Shown here: piece after piece, positions 12,345 to 26,090 of the stretch | How positions within the stretch are numbered: position 1 is the first letter of the stretch | How the letters are laid out: every line of letters begins with the position of its first letter | Assembly (NCBI RefSeq): GCF_027409185.1 | Contig: NC_084469.1 | Location: 104,223,835-104,287,834, forward strand | Direction: 5' to 3' | Length of the DNA stretch: 64,000 nt | From: Cynocephalus volans | Lineage: Eukaryota > Chordata > Mammalia > Dermoptera > Cynocephalidae | Position numbers and translations under genes: made by a program | The notes under the pieces: model-generated | The model's input: only the letters and a program-made list of their open reading frames with translations | Told to the model about the DNA's origin: nothing | Database searches by the model: none

Positions 12345-12755
12345 CTACTCAGTTTTCTGTCAATTTTAACAGAATATCTGAAACTGGGTAATTAAAGAAA
12401 CAAAACTGATTTCTTAAAGTCTGGGAGGAAGAGAAGTTTGAGGTCTCCAGGGGGCACATCTGGTGAGGGCCTTCTTGGTGGGGACTCTCTAGAGTCTCCT
12501 GGTGATACAGGGTATGACATAGCGAGGGCTGAGCAAGAGCACATTTCCACATGCTTTCTTCCTATCTTTATAAAGTCCCCAGTCTACTCCCTAATAACCA
12601 TTATGCCATTAAACCATGCATGTATTAATTTATTAATGAGGGCATAGCTCTCATGATCCAATCACCTCATAAAGGCCCTACCTTTCAACACTGTTACACT
12701 GGGATTTAATTTTAACTTAAGCTTTGGAGGGAACAAATATTTGAACCATAGCACC
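12345..12755 (-). mobile_element. MaLR-type LTR, antisense
   Basis: Segments such as tatctgaaactgggtaat and the end gaaccatagca are typical of an antisense MLT1/MST LTR. It lies inside the L1 ORF2 fragment, whose sequence resumes afterwards. Confidence 0.7.
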
Positions 12756-12869
12756 CTTAAAATCAGAAACAAGACAAGGATGTCCTCTCTCACCACTCTT
12801 ATTCACTATCATCTTGGAAATCTTTGCTAATGCAATAAGACAAGGAAAGAAAGTATAGCTGCTAACCCA

Positions 12870-15640
12870 TGGTCATAGTTTCCTCTTTTTGCAACATCTT
12901 GCATTAAATGTGGTATGTTTATTATAATCAATGAAACAATATAGGTACATTGTTTTTAACTAAAGAATATACTGTACATTAGGATTCACTCTTTCTGTGG
13001 TACAGTTCTGGGTTTTGGTAAATGCATGTCCTGTATCTACCATTACAGTATCATAAAGAATAGTTCGTTCCTTCAAAAATCTCCTGTGCTTTACCTATTC
13101 GTTCCTACTCACTTAAGCCCCAGCATGACCCAAATTGCTGACAACCACATATATTTTATGTTCTGCATTGTGTCTTCCTTTTCCAGAATGTCTCATAGTT
13201 GAAATTATGTAGTCTTTTCAGATGCAAATGCTTTTCACTTAGCAATATACATTTACTGTTTCTCCATGTTTTCTTGATAACTCATTTGTTTTTATCACTA
13301 AATATAATATTCTGTTGTTTAGATGTATAGCAATTTGTTTATTCACTTACTGAGTGGCCTCTAAATTGCTTTTAATTTCTAGTGATATGAACAAATGCTA
13401 CAATATATAATTGTGTGCAAGTTTTTGTGGACATACATTTTCAGTGCATTTAATACCCAGCAGAACAATGGCTGGATCGTATGGTAAGACTATGTTTAGT
13501 TTTATTAGGAACAGCCAGACTGTCTTCCAAAGTGTCTGCACCATTTTGCATTTCCATCAGCAACGAGTGAGAATTCCTGCTGCTCCACGTCTCCCCAGCA
13601 TTTGGTACGGTCAGTTATATTTTGCATTTTAGCGATTTGAGTGTGTGTGTATTAGATTTCCTGATGATGTATGATACTGATGTTTTCATATGCTAATTTT
13701 CCATCTGTATGTTTCCTTGGGTGAGGTATCAGTTCAGATATTTTGTCCATTTTAAAACTGGGTTGTTTTCTTATTGTTGAGTTTTAAGTACAAGTATTCT
13801 TTCTATATTTTGGATACAAGTTCTTTATCAGAGGTGGTTTGCAAATATTTTCCAGTTTTCAACTTGTCTTTCCATTTCATTAACAGTGTCTTTTACAAAC
13901 CAGAAGTGTTTAATTTTAATGACATCAACCTTATCAATTTTCTCATGGATTATGCCTTTGTTTTCATATGTAAAATCGTATCATCACCAAATACGTGGTT
14001 ACCTAGATTTTCTCCTATGTTATCTTCTAGAAGTTTAATAGTTCTGCATTCTACATTTAGGTTTATGATTCAATTTGAGTCTCACAATTGTGAAAATTGT
14101 CAGGTGTCTAGATGTATTTCTTGGCATGTGATTGTCAATTGTTCCTGAACAAATTGTCGAGGACTGTCCCTTCTCCATTGAATTGCATTTGTTCCATTAC
14201 CAAAGAGAAATTGACTATATGTGTGTGGGTCTGTTTCTAGATTCTCTGTGGTTCCCTTGGTCTATATGTCTATGCTTTTTCCTATACCACACTGATTACT
14301 GTAGCTTTATGGTTAGTGCTGAAGTTAGGTAGTGTCAATCCTTCATATTTCTCTATAGTATAATGCTGGCTATTCTAGGTCTTTTGTTTTATAACCTTTA
14401 GGATAAATTTGTTAATATCCACAAAATAACTATTAAATGTATAGATCACATTGGAGACAACTATCATCTTATCAGTACTGACTTCCTCTCCATGAATATA
14501 GAATACTCCTCCACTTATTTTGATATTTTTTCATCAGTTTTGTAGTTTTCCTCCTATATATCATGTACACATTTTCTTAGATTTACAACAAAGTATCCCC
14601 CCCCCCGCCTTGGTGCTATTGTACATGGTATTGTATTTTCAATTGTGTATTGTTGGTATATAGGATATCAATGATGTTTGTATATTTTCCTTATGTCTTG
14701 AATCTTCCCGATTGTTTATTAGCTACAAGAGTTTTTGGTCAATTTGGGGGGGATTTCCTACAGTCATGTCATCTGCAAGCAAGAACGGTTATATTTCTTC
14801 CTCCCCATCTGTATTAGTCCGTTTTGTGTTGCTATAACAGAATTACCTGAGACTGGGTAATTTATAAAGAAGAGAGGTTTATTTGGCTTACGATTCGGGG
14901 ACAGCTGCATCTGGCACGGGCCTCAGGCTGCTTCTACTCATGGCGGAAAAGTGGCAGGTTGCCAGTGGGTACAAGCAGATCACATGGCGAGAGGAAGCAA
15001 GAGAGTGGAGGTGCCAGGGTCCTTTAAACAATCAGCTTTTGTGGGAACTAATAGAGCGAGAACTCACTCACCACCCCTCCTCCCCCAGGGAGAGCATTAA
15101 TCCATTCATGAAGGATCCACCCCCATGACTCAATCAGTTTCCTACACTGCCACATTGGAGATCAAATTTCCACATGAGTTTTGGAGGGGACAACACATCC
15201 AAACTCCATCACCATCTCAGTACTTTTTAACTCCTATTCTTAATGTATTCTATTAGCTAGGACATCTTGGATGATAATAAATAAGAGTAGTGAGAGGAGA
15301 CATACTTGCCTTGTACCCAAGCTTAGTGAGAAAGCATCCAGTTTGTCAAACTTAAATATGTTAGCTATCAGTTGTTTTTACAAGTTCCTTATCAAGTTGA
15401 AAAAGTTTGCTTTCAATCCTGGCTTGCTGAAAGCTTTTCTCATGCATAGGTGTTGAAATATGTCAAAGGCTTTTTCTGCATATTGATATAATTATGATTT
15501 TTCCTTTTCCTGTTGATATGATGGATTCCATTGATTTTTCAAATGCTGACCCCAGCCTTGCAGATCTGCAATAAATGTCTCTTGGTCATAGTGTACAGTT
15601 CTTTTAATACACAGATTCAATTTGCTATTGTTGAGGATTT
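12870..15640 (-). mobile_element. Old L1, antisense
   Basis: Minus-strand L1 3' half: L1 3' end near 13.2-13.6 kb, then ORF2 read backwards through 14.8 kb and again from 15.24 to about 15.64 kb. The plus-strand open frames here are antisense shadows. An LTR interrupts it. Confidence 0.7.
14813..15217 (-). mobile_element. MST/MLT1-type MaLR LTR, antisense
   Basis: Clear antisense MaLR LTR: it starts tgtattagtccgttttg, contains cctgagactgggtaattta and ends with catccaaactccatcac. It is better preserved than the other MaLR copies here. Confidence 0.85.
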
Positions 15641-16480
15641 TTTCATCTTAAAGGATGGGACCACACTACTATGGTTGCAATAGTCCACCAAGATGCACAA
15701 TTAAGCAAAGCATACTGCAATGTACACACCATCTTACCTTTTCTATTACCATTATGGTCACCAGCAGAGGCAAGTGTGTGTCCTTGCCAAAGGTTTGATT
15801 CAGGTATCAAGATGGATAACACCACATAAATGCTGAGGGTATATAGTCTTATTCCTTGCATGACTGAGATCTCTGGGGGGAGCAGGGCAGGCCACTCAAG
15901 TAGGTGTAAAAAGAGTTGAGAGAGCAAGGAAAGGACCCTGCATGGGTATTTACTTAGAGTAGGGCTGGGGCTGGGTGAGAGTTCCCCCTCATGGGCAGGG
16001 CTTTGTGTAGTCTGAATCTCTTGCCTGTACCAGAGGAGGGAATCCCAGGCTCTCTCCACAGCTAGTCCAGGTGTGGAACAAAAAGGAAACCAGGAAGGCT
16101 GAGGCTTCAACTGTCAGCAGCCAAACATCAAAAAGTGGAGCATGACTACTCATTAGAAGAACAAACACGGGAATGAAAGATTTGCCTTTGCAATTGCTAG
16201 TTTTACATAAACAAACACTAACAAAATGCAGAAGTTATTTGAGGGTGGCTGGAGCAAGAGCCCTGAAGTGGACGAAGATGTGCTGGCAGTGAGTTTTTTG
16301 TTTGACTTTCCCATCTTGGGTATTCTTTAAAACCATAATGACATTATTTACTATTTTCTGGCCTATACTCTCCAGGAGATAGTACTCCTCTGCCTTGATC
16401 ATATAAGGGACAGGTACCAGGCAACTAGAAACCACTCTACAGCCCAAAGCCTGCTGAAATGATTTAAACTGGCTAATGCT
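15641..16480 (-). mobile_element. LTR-like repeat (family B, copy 1)
   Basis: It shares stretches with 54.9-55.5 kb in the same orientation, such as gagagcaaggaaaggaccc against gagagcaaagaaagaaacc, and a paired ggagcagggcaggcc/gagcaggacaggcc block. The 155-residue minus-strand frame at 15643 shows no known domain and is probably chance. The orientation is tentative. Confidence 0.4.
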
Positions 16481-16704
16481 GGGCTGTTCCCCCTGCCCTG
16501 CCTTTACTGTGAAAACTCCATTAAAGGTAGAGACCTAAACCTTCCCTTTCTTCCTATCTTCTGCCTCCTGACCATTCTGGTGTCTTTCCAGTGTGGCCCT
16601 GTGTGATGTGCCATGCTTCCTGTCTCTAGGATTTGTGAGTATAATCAACTTTGTTTTTTCCTGAGCCTCCCATGTCTCTTCTTATGACCGCACCTGACTG
16701 ATCA
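16481..16704 (+). other. LTR-end-like, unassigned
   Basis: A pyrimidine-rich stretch ending in caactttgttttttcctga looks like an LTR 3' end. The family is not identified. Confidence 0.3.
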
Positions 16705-16935
16705 TCTCATAAAATACAAAACAGTCATTTCCTCTAAGTCTCCATTTCCTGTCACTAAATGAGGGAAAATATTGGTGCTTTCATGGTAAGGCTGTGATAA
16801 TGAGGTGTAACGAGGCACAGTGTGTAAGGTACTGAGTGTGGGGCCTGCCACTTGGTGTCCATCCCTAAAGTGTGTTTATCACTGGTGTCAGCATTGCTGT
16901 AACTACCCTCTTTGTCATTGTCATGATTATGTCAT
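16705..16935 (+). mobile_element. MIR SINE
   Basis: The order of cctctaagtctccatttcc, aatgagg, gtaaggtactgagtgtggggcctg and a final tcattgtcatgattatg follows the MIR consensus. It is an ancient, diverged copy. Confidence 0.6.
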
Positions 16936-17589
16936 ACAGAATTAGAAGGCACAACTTGTGGCAATTGTATCTAGAACAATTTACAGTGCAGGTGAAGCAA
17001 TTGTTCCCTTAAAGTAAGGGAGAAACTGGCCTATAAATCTCCTGAGAATTAATTAATGCTTGCAATTCAGTTCTCTGATGGCTACACTGATATTCTCTGG
17101 TTGTTTGTTGATACTTTAAAATCCTTATTAAATACATTCTTTGATGATCTGTTTTTGGAAGTTTATGCCTTCCCCACTAGATAGAACAATTTGGTTTATT
17201 CTTCCTCCCATTCCTACCTCAAATATTATGTTGATATTTTATTCAGACCATGAAAAAAAATATTTTCTAAGGCAAATATGTACCAGCCAGCTGACCCTCC
17301 CCAAAAGGCAAATATATATCTTGATATTCTGCCATTTAAAGGTACTTCATGAAATGTGCTGTGAGAAGGACCTATTGCTCCTTCTTTTCCATTCAAAACT
17401 TCTTAAATCTTGGGTTCCTCATTTTCAGGAGGTTCATATTTCAAGGTCATGAGAAAAAGATCTCTTTCTGTACAAAGAACTCCCTGAGCTGTGTAAGTAT
17501 GAAGATCAATATGAGTCTTGACTATTAATGCACTTCTCTGAGTGCAGGTGCACGTAGCAACAGAGTAATATGTTCTGGCCTTCATGTTG
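16936..17589. other. Unassigned DNA
   Basis: The 103-residue plus-strand frame at 17141 has no recognisable domain. Nothing else was seen. Confidence 0.4.
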
Positions 17590-17905
17590 CTATCATGGAC
17601 ATCAAAAGGAAAACCCTCCTGTTACCCACCATAACCTTAACCCTGGAAACTCTAACTTCTGGCTTCTGGCTAATTTGTTTCCTGGTGAAGCCCATCTTCC
17701 TGGCTTTCAGAAAGAAACCTTCTTGCTGTGTCCTCAAATGGTGGAAAGAAGAAGAGAGACAGCTTTCTATTCTTCTTAGGGGGCCAAAAAACCTATTCTG
17801 AGACAACCCTCATGGCCTCATGGAATATTAAGTACCTCCCAAAGGCTCCATCTCCAAATACCATCATGTTGGGGTTTAGGACTTTAAACTATGAATCGGG
17901 GGCGG
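17590..17905 (-). mobile_element. MaLR-like LTR fragment, antisense
   Basis: Text such as cccaaaggctccatctcca, aataccatcatgttggg is typical of antisense MaLR LTRs. It is partial. Confidence 0.5.
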
Positions 17906-19865
17906 GGAGACTAAATTCAGTACACAGCAAGGAGTAAACAGAAAGAAGTTCATAAAAGGGGCTTGTGGCCTATGTAAGCAGACAACTTTACTGACTAAAC
18001 AAATAGTAAGCAAGGTTCAACAAAGGAGAGGGGTATATTTTAAGAATGCCAGAGAGAAAGGACACTGAGGTAGCTATATATTTGTATGAAAAAACAATGC
18101 CATAAACACCAACATGGAGAATCATTGTAACTTCCTATGGAAAAGAAGTAATTTTTTGAAAGCAGTAGCAGTTAAAAGGTAAAAAAGATAATACTTTTTA
18201 GCAAGTACAAACTCAGTGCAAACTATTAATTAGAAATTCTGTCATGACAGTAATGATTTCTTGGGCTTATTCCCCCACACCTTACAAAAGATGTTCAGTG
18301 AATACTGGCTGGAGAAATGGGCACAGCCAAACCTTCTAAAAAGACATGTGAGGTGCTGAAAATTGAAGATTCCTAGAAATTTCATTTAATTTAATAAATG
18401 AAATTTAGCTTACATATAAGGATACTCAGGTATATTTATTGTTCAAACTTGGATACCCATGAAAAGGAGAGAAAGTACTATAAAAACTTATGCTGAGACA
18501 ACAGGCATAATCAAGGACTGTCCTTGGCAAACCAACACACATGGCGAGATGATTTCTGAGGCAGTATGGGAACTGGCCTCACCACACCACAAGGCCAAGT
18601 CTTACACTGTTAAAGAAAAATATGTCGCACACCTCCATCATCAGATAGTACACCTCAGTGAACATGATGGATCAAGACAAAAAGAAGAGTAGTATTCTAT
18701 AACCAAGTTTCTAAAAGTGGTAGAAGAGAACACATTCCAACTCATAAAAATGACCACAATTTCCCTTTTCTCAATAATGTCACTGATTGGTGCTTCTTAT
18801 GAATTAGACTTACCTCCACTCCATTCTTTCTGCCTTCAAGGTAAGAACTGTTATGGTTACCAAGGATAGAATTAAGTTCACCTGCTCGCAGAATCCAATA
18901 CAGAGAAACATCTCACTTCCTTGAATAGCAAACAATCCACCTAAAACAAACCTATACAACAAACCTGACACACCACACAGTAATTTACAGTTTGTGGTCA
19001 CATTACAATATTTTATTACACCTGTTTGACAACAGGTATGGTCCTGGTGCTCTTCAGTAAGAAGGCACTCAAAACAGCATGATTCAACCTTTGGTATGAA
19101 TAAATGAGAAACTACTATAAGATATAAACTCTAACTATAGAAACATGACAATAAAACTTTCACGAGGAAAGAAATACCTAAAGTTGTATGCACATAGTAA
19201 TATTGACTCTTGATGTCAAACAAATATACTTGCAAAATTATAAGCCTGATGTGATCTGTGATCGCAACGGGATACGGTATTTTAGTACATCTTCTCAGTA
19301 AATGAAAAAGACAGTAACATTTATTAGTATACAAATTGTCTGAAAATAGATAATTAGCTATTTCTAACAAACATGTACATAAATATCGTTTGAAGAAAAA
19401 ACCATTTTTTTTTATCATATCCAATCAACAATTATTGAAGATGGACTGAGCTGTAACAGTAAAAACCTGCAAACTTCCTGATACGAAGAAGGTGCTTGTT
19501 CGCACATGAAAGTACTGGGTAAGACCAGTCATAGCACAAAGCAGCAGAGGAACAATTTCCCATCTAGTTGTTTTTCACGGCACTGTTGGCGCTGTCATCC
19601 TGAATCAGAAAAAGTCACTACCATTAAGAATAAAGATGTTACTATGCCTATTAGGCCTCATACAAATTCAGTCTATAGCCCAAGGGAGTCAGACCATCAG
19701 AATACTCCCAACCATGACAGTATGAATTGGTTCCCTCGTACACACATATGGGCTTGTTAGAAAACCCAAACTGTGCATGGATCTTTAATGTGCAGCTTCT
19801 AGACACATCTGTAGAAACCTACACTTTGTAGAACACAGAAGTCAAATGGTGGTGATTTCGAGGAT
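17906..19865. other. Unassigned DNA downstream of KZFP 1
   Basis: I see no gene or recognisable repeat in this 2-kb stretch. Short frames at 18459 and 19131 lack domains and coding signals. Confidence 0.4.
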
Positions 19866-20246
19866 ACTTTTAAAAAAAATTTTATTTAAAGAGATCTTTT
19901 TAACATTCACTTGTTCATATTGGTGGGGTACAGTGTGTTGTTTCAATACATGCATGTACTTCACAGTGACTTATGTACGGTGGATAACGTAGTTTTATAC
20001 CATTAGTCCACCACTTCTCCTTTCTCCTCCACCCCCTTCCCCTCCAGCCTGCTGGTAACCATTATTCTACTCTTTACCTCTATGACAACCACTTTTTAAC
20101 TTTTTTCTAAGATTCCACGATTGAGTTCATGTGGTATTTATCTTTCTGTACCTGACTTACTTCATTTAACATAATGGTTTAGTTCCATTCATGTTGCTGC
20201 AATTGACAGGATATCGTTTGTTTTTATAGCTGAATAGCATTCCATT
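19866..20246 (-). mobile_element. L1 3' end, antisense, abutting zinc-finger relic
   Basis: The 3' UTR marker ggggtacagtgtgttgtttc and the ORF2-end region ending at tagctgaatagcattccatt match the L1 at 44.0 kb. The next base begins finger-derived sequence, so this L1 truncates the ancestral 3' end of the zinc-finger exon. Confidence 0.8.
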
Positions 20247-20800
20247 GCAACTGAAAGAACTGAAGGCTTTACCACATTTTTTACCCTCATAGAGTTTCTC
20301 TCTAGTCTGAGTTCTTTCATCTCTTCAAAATGAAGAGGAAAAATCAAAGACTTTCCCACATTCCTGACAATGATAAGGTTCATTTCAATTATGCCTTATC
20401 ATGTGCCTTCTAAACTTTATGAGATAAAGGCTTTCCCCCCTTCCTTGCATTCAATGTATGTGTTTCTTCTAGTGTGAATTCCCTCATGTTTTCAAATATA
20501 ACTGGACTACTGAAAGCTCTACCACATTTTTTACATTTATAAGGTTTTTCCCCATTGGCAGTCCTTTCATGTTTTCCAGTGTTACTGATAAAATTGAATG
20601 CTTGCTCACATTCCTTACATTAAATAGGTTTTGCTTCAGTATGTGTTCTTCCATGTTTTTGAAAAAAAATTGGAGCAAGTGAAGGCTTTTCCACATTGTT
20701 TACATTCATAGGGTTTCTCTACAAATGTGTCTGAAATGAACTGAAATGAACTTAAAGTGAACTGGAGAGAATCAGAGACTTTCTCACAACCCTTACATTT
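20247..20800 (-). pseudogene. Decayed zinc fingers past the stop of KZFP 1
   Basis: About six finger-like units are readable on the minus strand in mixed frames. For example, [17 protein letters not shown] lies near 20.69 kb and a CKECEQAF-like unit near 20.6 kb. Frameshifts and missing zinc ligands show they are no longer selected as protein. They show that the ancestral protein was longer. Confidence 0.8.
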
Positions 20801-21947
20801 TTAAGTTCCTTTACCAGTGTGCATTTTCATATGTTTCCAAACAGACTGAAGAGAAATGAAGGTTTTCCCACATTTCTTACATTCATAGGGTTTCTCTCCA
20901 GTGTGAATTCTTTCATGCATCCTAATGGAACTGGACCTACTAAAGGCCTTATGACATTGTTTACATTTCTCTCCAGTATGTGTTCTTTCATGATATCGAC
21001 AGGCACTGGAATGACTAAAGGCCTTACCACATTGTTTACATTCATAGGGTTTCTCTCCAGTGTGAGTTCTTTCGTGCATTCTAAGGGAAATTGAACGACT
21101 GAAGGTTTTACCACATTGTTTACATTTATAGGGTTTCTCTCCAGTGTGAGTTCTTTCATGTCTTCGACAGGTACTGGAATGACTAAAGGCTTTTCCACAT
21201 TGTTTACATTCATAGGGTTTCTCTCCAGTATGAGTTCTTTCATGTCTCCGAAAGGAACTAGAACAACTGAAGGTTTTCCCACATTGTTTACATTCATAGG
21301 GTTTCTCTCCAGTGTGAGTTCTTTTATGTTTTCGAAAGGAAGAGGAATCACTAAAGGCTTTACCACATTGCTTACATTCATAGGGTTTCTCTCCAGTGTG
21401 CGTCCTTTCATGTATTTGAATGTAATTAGAACGACTGAACACCTTCCCACATTGCTTACATTCATGATGTTTCTGTCTATTATAAGGTTGATCATATATA
21501 CAAAATAAACTAGGATAGCCAAAGCCTCTTCCATAAATCTTACGTTTTTGTGATCCATCTTTACCGTGCGTTATCATGTGTCTTTGAACATGTATGAGAG
21601 AAATGAAGGTTTTTCCACATTTCTTACAATCAAAGGGTTTCTCTCTAGTTTGAGTCCTTTCACGTATTCTAAAGGAGTGGTGATAACTGAAGGCTTTTGC
21701 ATATTGCTTACATTTATATGTCTTCTCTTTATATTCCTGATACTTACGTGGTTTCTGTCCAGTATAAGCTCTGATGTGTTTATTAAGGGATGAACGACAA
21801 GTGAAGACTTCTCCACATACACTGCTTACGTGTGGCTTTACTCCAAGAGCAGTTTTCATCTTCAGAATGCAATCCAGAATCTGGCTGAAGTTCTGTCCAT
21901 ATTGACTAACCTCTTTACTTTCATAGTCTCTCTCTACTATATGACTT
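20801..21947 (-). CDS. KZFP 1 exon 4: C2H2 zinc-finger array
   Basis: The acceptor is ttattacag just before 21947. The first base completes an Arg codon begun in exon 3. The exon encodes a spacer of about 45 residues, three degenerate fingers and nine intact C2H2 fingers: one separate (residues about 169-190 of the protein) and eight in a run from about 226 to the end. Linkers are mostly TGEKPYE/K. One linker lacks PYE through a 9-nt deletion near 20967. Proposed helix positions -1,2,3,6 of the eight-finger run are RNYI, DSSK, CSSR, HSTR, RISM, HSAY, RSSM and SQSK. A TAA stop, in place of the Tyr codon that opens the next finger, ends the frame. Antisense frames over this exon are shadows. 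Confidence 0.9.
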
Positions 21948-22347
21948 CTGTAATAAATGACAAGCACATTACTATGGGTTCATTTATAAATGATTTTATA
22001 TCTATTAATAGGTATCTGAGTTACATTTTTAACATTAGCAAGGCAAATATAGGCTTTATGCCCTGTGTGTATTATTTAAACATGAATGAATGAAACAGTC
22101 TGCACAATGACTCAACCATAACTATTATGAAAACACTGATATTTACATAAGGTTTATTAATACTGTGTCTCAGTGACCTATTTTGGAAATGCTCAACAGG
22201 TGTGTCACATTTAAGTAGGTATTTTTGAAGAAAATTTTCTAATAAATAAATTAGAATTCGTGCTCATTTGTTTTGTTTGTTTTTACAATTTCCTAACATT
22301 CTAAGATCTGTCAAGGAACACTGTGTTCATTTATGTGTGCAACTTAC

Positions 22348-22408
22348 CTTAGATTTCTTGTGGGATTTTTGTATTGATCTTCAATGTTTTGGTCATCCCA
22401 TTCTTTCT
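22348..22408 (-). CDS. KZFP 1 exon 3: 61-nt linker exon
   Basis: On the minus strand it lies between ttttag and gtaagt. It encodes EKEWDDQNIEDQYKNPTRNL plus part of Arg, the W-D-x-x-N-I-E-D-Q linker seen in many KRAB-A-only zinc-finger genes. The length of 61 nt is the canonical size for this exon. There is no KRAB-B box. Confidence 0.9.
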
Positions 22409-22531
22409 CTAAAATGCAGACCCAGAAAAATCATCATAAATTATCAAAAATTACATAAAACTTGTTTGAATCTGTGTTCATGGTACACATTCCTGTGTTC
22501 ATGGAAGCCATTCCTGATTTATTCATACTCA

Positions 22532-23754
<1,223 letters not shown>

Positions 23755-24440
23755 CAGGTGTATAATAACAAATGAGGTAACACTGAGCAAGTGGACAAAT
23801 TTCTAGAAATAGCTACCAAAACTGAGTCGTGAAGAAATAAAAATTCTGAGCAGATTAACAACTAATAAGGAGATTTACTCTGTAATTAAAAATCCTCACC
23901 AAATAAAAGTCCAGAAGCAATCAGTTTCACTGGTGATATCTCCCAAACAATTAAGCAAGATTTCACACCAATTGTCCTCAAATTCCTCCAATAAATTGAA
24001 GAGACAGGACACTTCCAGATTAAATGTACAAGGTAAAAATGCTCACAACAAAGATAGAGGACAACAAAAAAGAAATCTTCAGACAAGTATCCATTAGGAA
24101 TACAGCTTCAAAAATCCTCAACTAAATACATACTCAAATATACAGTAATCAAAACAGTGTGGTACTGGCAGAAAGACAGAGATATGGACCAACGGAATAG
24201 AATACAGAGCCCAGAAAGCCGTCCTCACATATACGGGAAAATGAATTTTACCAAGAGTGCCAAGATCATTCAATGTAAAAAGGACAGTTTTTTAAAACAC
24301 AGTCCTGGGAAAATTAGATATCCATATGCAAAAGACTTAATGAAGTTGAACCCTTACCTTATACCATATACAAAAATAAAATAAAAATGGATCAGACCTA
24401 AAAGTAAAAGGTAAAACTACACAAGTATGAGGGGGAAAAA
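23755..24440 (+). mobile_element. Old L1 ORF2 fragment in intron 1
   Basis: Plus-strand words such as aagaaataaaaattctgagc, aattgaagagacaggacac and gtggtactggcagaaagac follow the L1 ORF2 order from RT to the C-terminal part. Some internal sequence is missing. It is antisense to the host gene. Confidence 0.7.
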
Positions 24441-24818
24441 ACCTAAAAAAAAAAAAAAAAATGAAAGAAAGAAAAAGAAAAAGTATGAAAGGCTGTAGAG
24501 AGAACTTCCTTCAGAAATTATGGTGTTCAAAAGCACCCCAGGTACACTAGAGAATTAAGAGATCCCCATGAATGCCTAGAAAATAACACATTTTCAAAAA
24601 GGAACTGAGAAGATGTTAATTTTCTTCACTAGTTATCTCTAGGCACAATTCAGCAAGAAGTGAAGGCTGAAGCAGTTTTAAATATCCTGGCTACAAGTTA
24701 AAGGAATGCCCCAGCACAGAGGCATTTGCAAAGGCTGGAAGAGCTGAGGTTTTCTTTATTATTTTTTTCTCTCCTGGCATTCAAGGAAATCTGTGTCAAA
24801 ACACTGGCTGAACACAAA
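24441..24818. other. Unassigned intronic DNA
   Basis: A-rich near 24450-24485, otherwise nothing recognised. Confidence 0.45.
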
Positions 24819-24819
24819 G

Positions 24820-24990
24820 CCGGCCCGTGGCTCACTCGGGAGAGTGTGGTGCTGATAACACTAAGGCCCCGAGTTCGGATCCATATAGGGATGGCCCGTT
24901 GACTCACTTGGGAGAGCATGGTACTGACAACACCAAGTCAAGGTTTAAGATAAGGGGTTACTGGTCATCTTCAAAAAAAAAAACAAAAAA
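24820..24990 (+). mobile_element. tRNA-Ile-type SINE, dimeric form
   Basis: Two tRNA-like halves are followed by gtcatcttc and poly(A). The target-site duplication tggctgaacacaaag lies at about 24806 and 24993. Confidence 0.9.
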
Positions 24991-25075
24991 CGTTGGCTGA
25001 ACACAAAGTAAAAGAAAAGAGACTTCAGTGACTACACAGAAGGAATACAGTCTCTGCAAAAATACTTTGGAACAG

Positions 25076-25249
25076 GGCTGGCCTGTGGCTCACTCGGTAG
25101 AGTGCGGTGCTGGTAACACCAAGGCCACGGGTTCGGATCCTATATAGGGATGGCCGGTTTGCTCACTGGCTGAGCGTGGTGCTGACAACACCAAGCCAAG
25201 GGTTGAGATCCCCTTACCGGTCATCTTTAAAAAAAAAAAAAAAAAAAAA
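25076..25249 (+). mobile_element. tRNA-Ile-type SINE, dimeric form
   Basis: A full dimer starting gggctggcctgtggctcac with a long poly(A) tail. Flanking actttggaa is a short target-site duplication. Confidence 0.9.
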
Positions 25250-25329
25250 CTTTGGAAGAATCACAAAAGAAACTGACAACTTCAGCCTTCAACAAAGAAG
25301 AATAGCAAACACTGAAGAAGGGAGAAAAA

Positions 25330-25915
25330 TATGATTTCCAGAGTAAGACCACTGTAATATTTAAGTGTTCACTTTTTGGCAACAACAAAAAATCACAAGA
25401 AATACAAAGAAAAGGAAAATATGGGTCATCAGTGGAATAAAAAATTGTGATAAACCATCTAAAAAACCTCAGATATGAAATTTACTAGACAAAGATTTTT
25501 AAACCAACTGTGTTAACTATGCTCAAAGGAATAAAGGCAACCATGGAGAAAGAACTAAAGGAAACCAGGAAAAGGATGTAAGAATAAAACAATATCGATA
25601 AAGGATTAAAAATTATCAAAAAGGCCATGTAGAAATTATGGAGCTGGAAAGTACAAAAAAAAAAATGATAAATTCACTGTAAGTATTCAAAGGCAGACAT
25701 AAGCAAAGCAGAAGAATGAATCACTTAACATGAAGATAAAATAAATGAAATTACCTAGTCTGAAGAAAGGCGGTGGAGGGGAGGGAAAAAACTGAGAGAA
25801 TGTCACCAGTATCTACCTTAGAAGAATTCTTAAGAGAAGTTCATCAGAAAGAAGAAGATGATATAGTTTAAGAACTTGGATCACACACAGAATAGAGTGT
25901 TAAAAAACAATTAAT
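25330..25915 (+). mobile_element. Old L1/HAL1-like 5' fragment
   Basis: A-rich plus-strand text such as ggcaacaacaaaaaatcac, ctcaaaggaataaaggc and catggagaaagaactaaagg resembles the 5' region of old L1 or HAL1 elements. It is non-coding. Confidence 0.5.
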
Positions 25916-25918
25916 ACA

Positions 25919-26090
25919 GGGCCGGCCCATAGCTCACTCGGTAGAGTGCGGTGCTGGTAACACCAAGGCCACGGGTTCGGATCCTATATAGGGATGGCCG
26001 GTTCGCTCACTGGCTGAGCGTGGTGCTGACAACACCAAGCCAAGGGTTGAGATCCCCTTACCGGTCATCTTTAAAAAAAAAAAAAAAAAA
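25919..26090 (+). mobile_element. tRNA-Ile-type SINE, dimeric form
   Basis: Nearly identical to the copy at 25.08 kb, which suggests both are young members of one subfamily. Confidence 0.9.

Larger units (their letters stand above)
11105..12860 (+). mobile_element. Old L1 ORF2 fragment
   Basis: Plus-strand text corresponds to the endonuclease-RT portion of L1 ORF2, including the RT region near 12060-12180 and a piece near 12780 (aagacaaggatgtcctctc). It is broken by stops and by a SINE and an LTR. Confidence 0.7.

Noticed and set aside
13774-14148. 124-residue plus-strand frame
   Set aside because: Antisense to an old L1 ORF2.
15643-16110. 155-residue minus-strand frame
   Set aside because: No recognisable domain, and it lies in an LTR-like repeat.
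20819-21822. Plus-strand and alternate-frame open frames of 75-243 residues across the finger exon
   Set aside because: They are shadows of the repeated 84-bp fingers on the minus strand. The same holds at 49272-50118.
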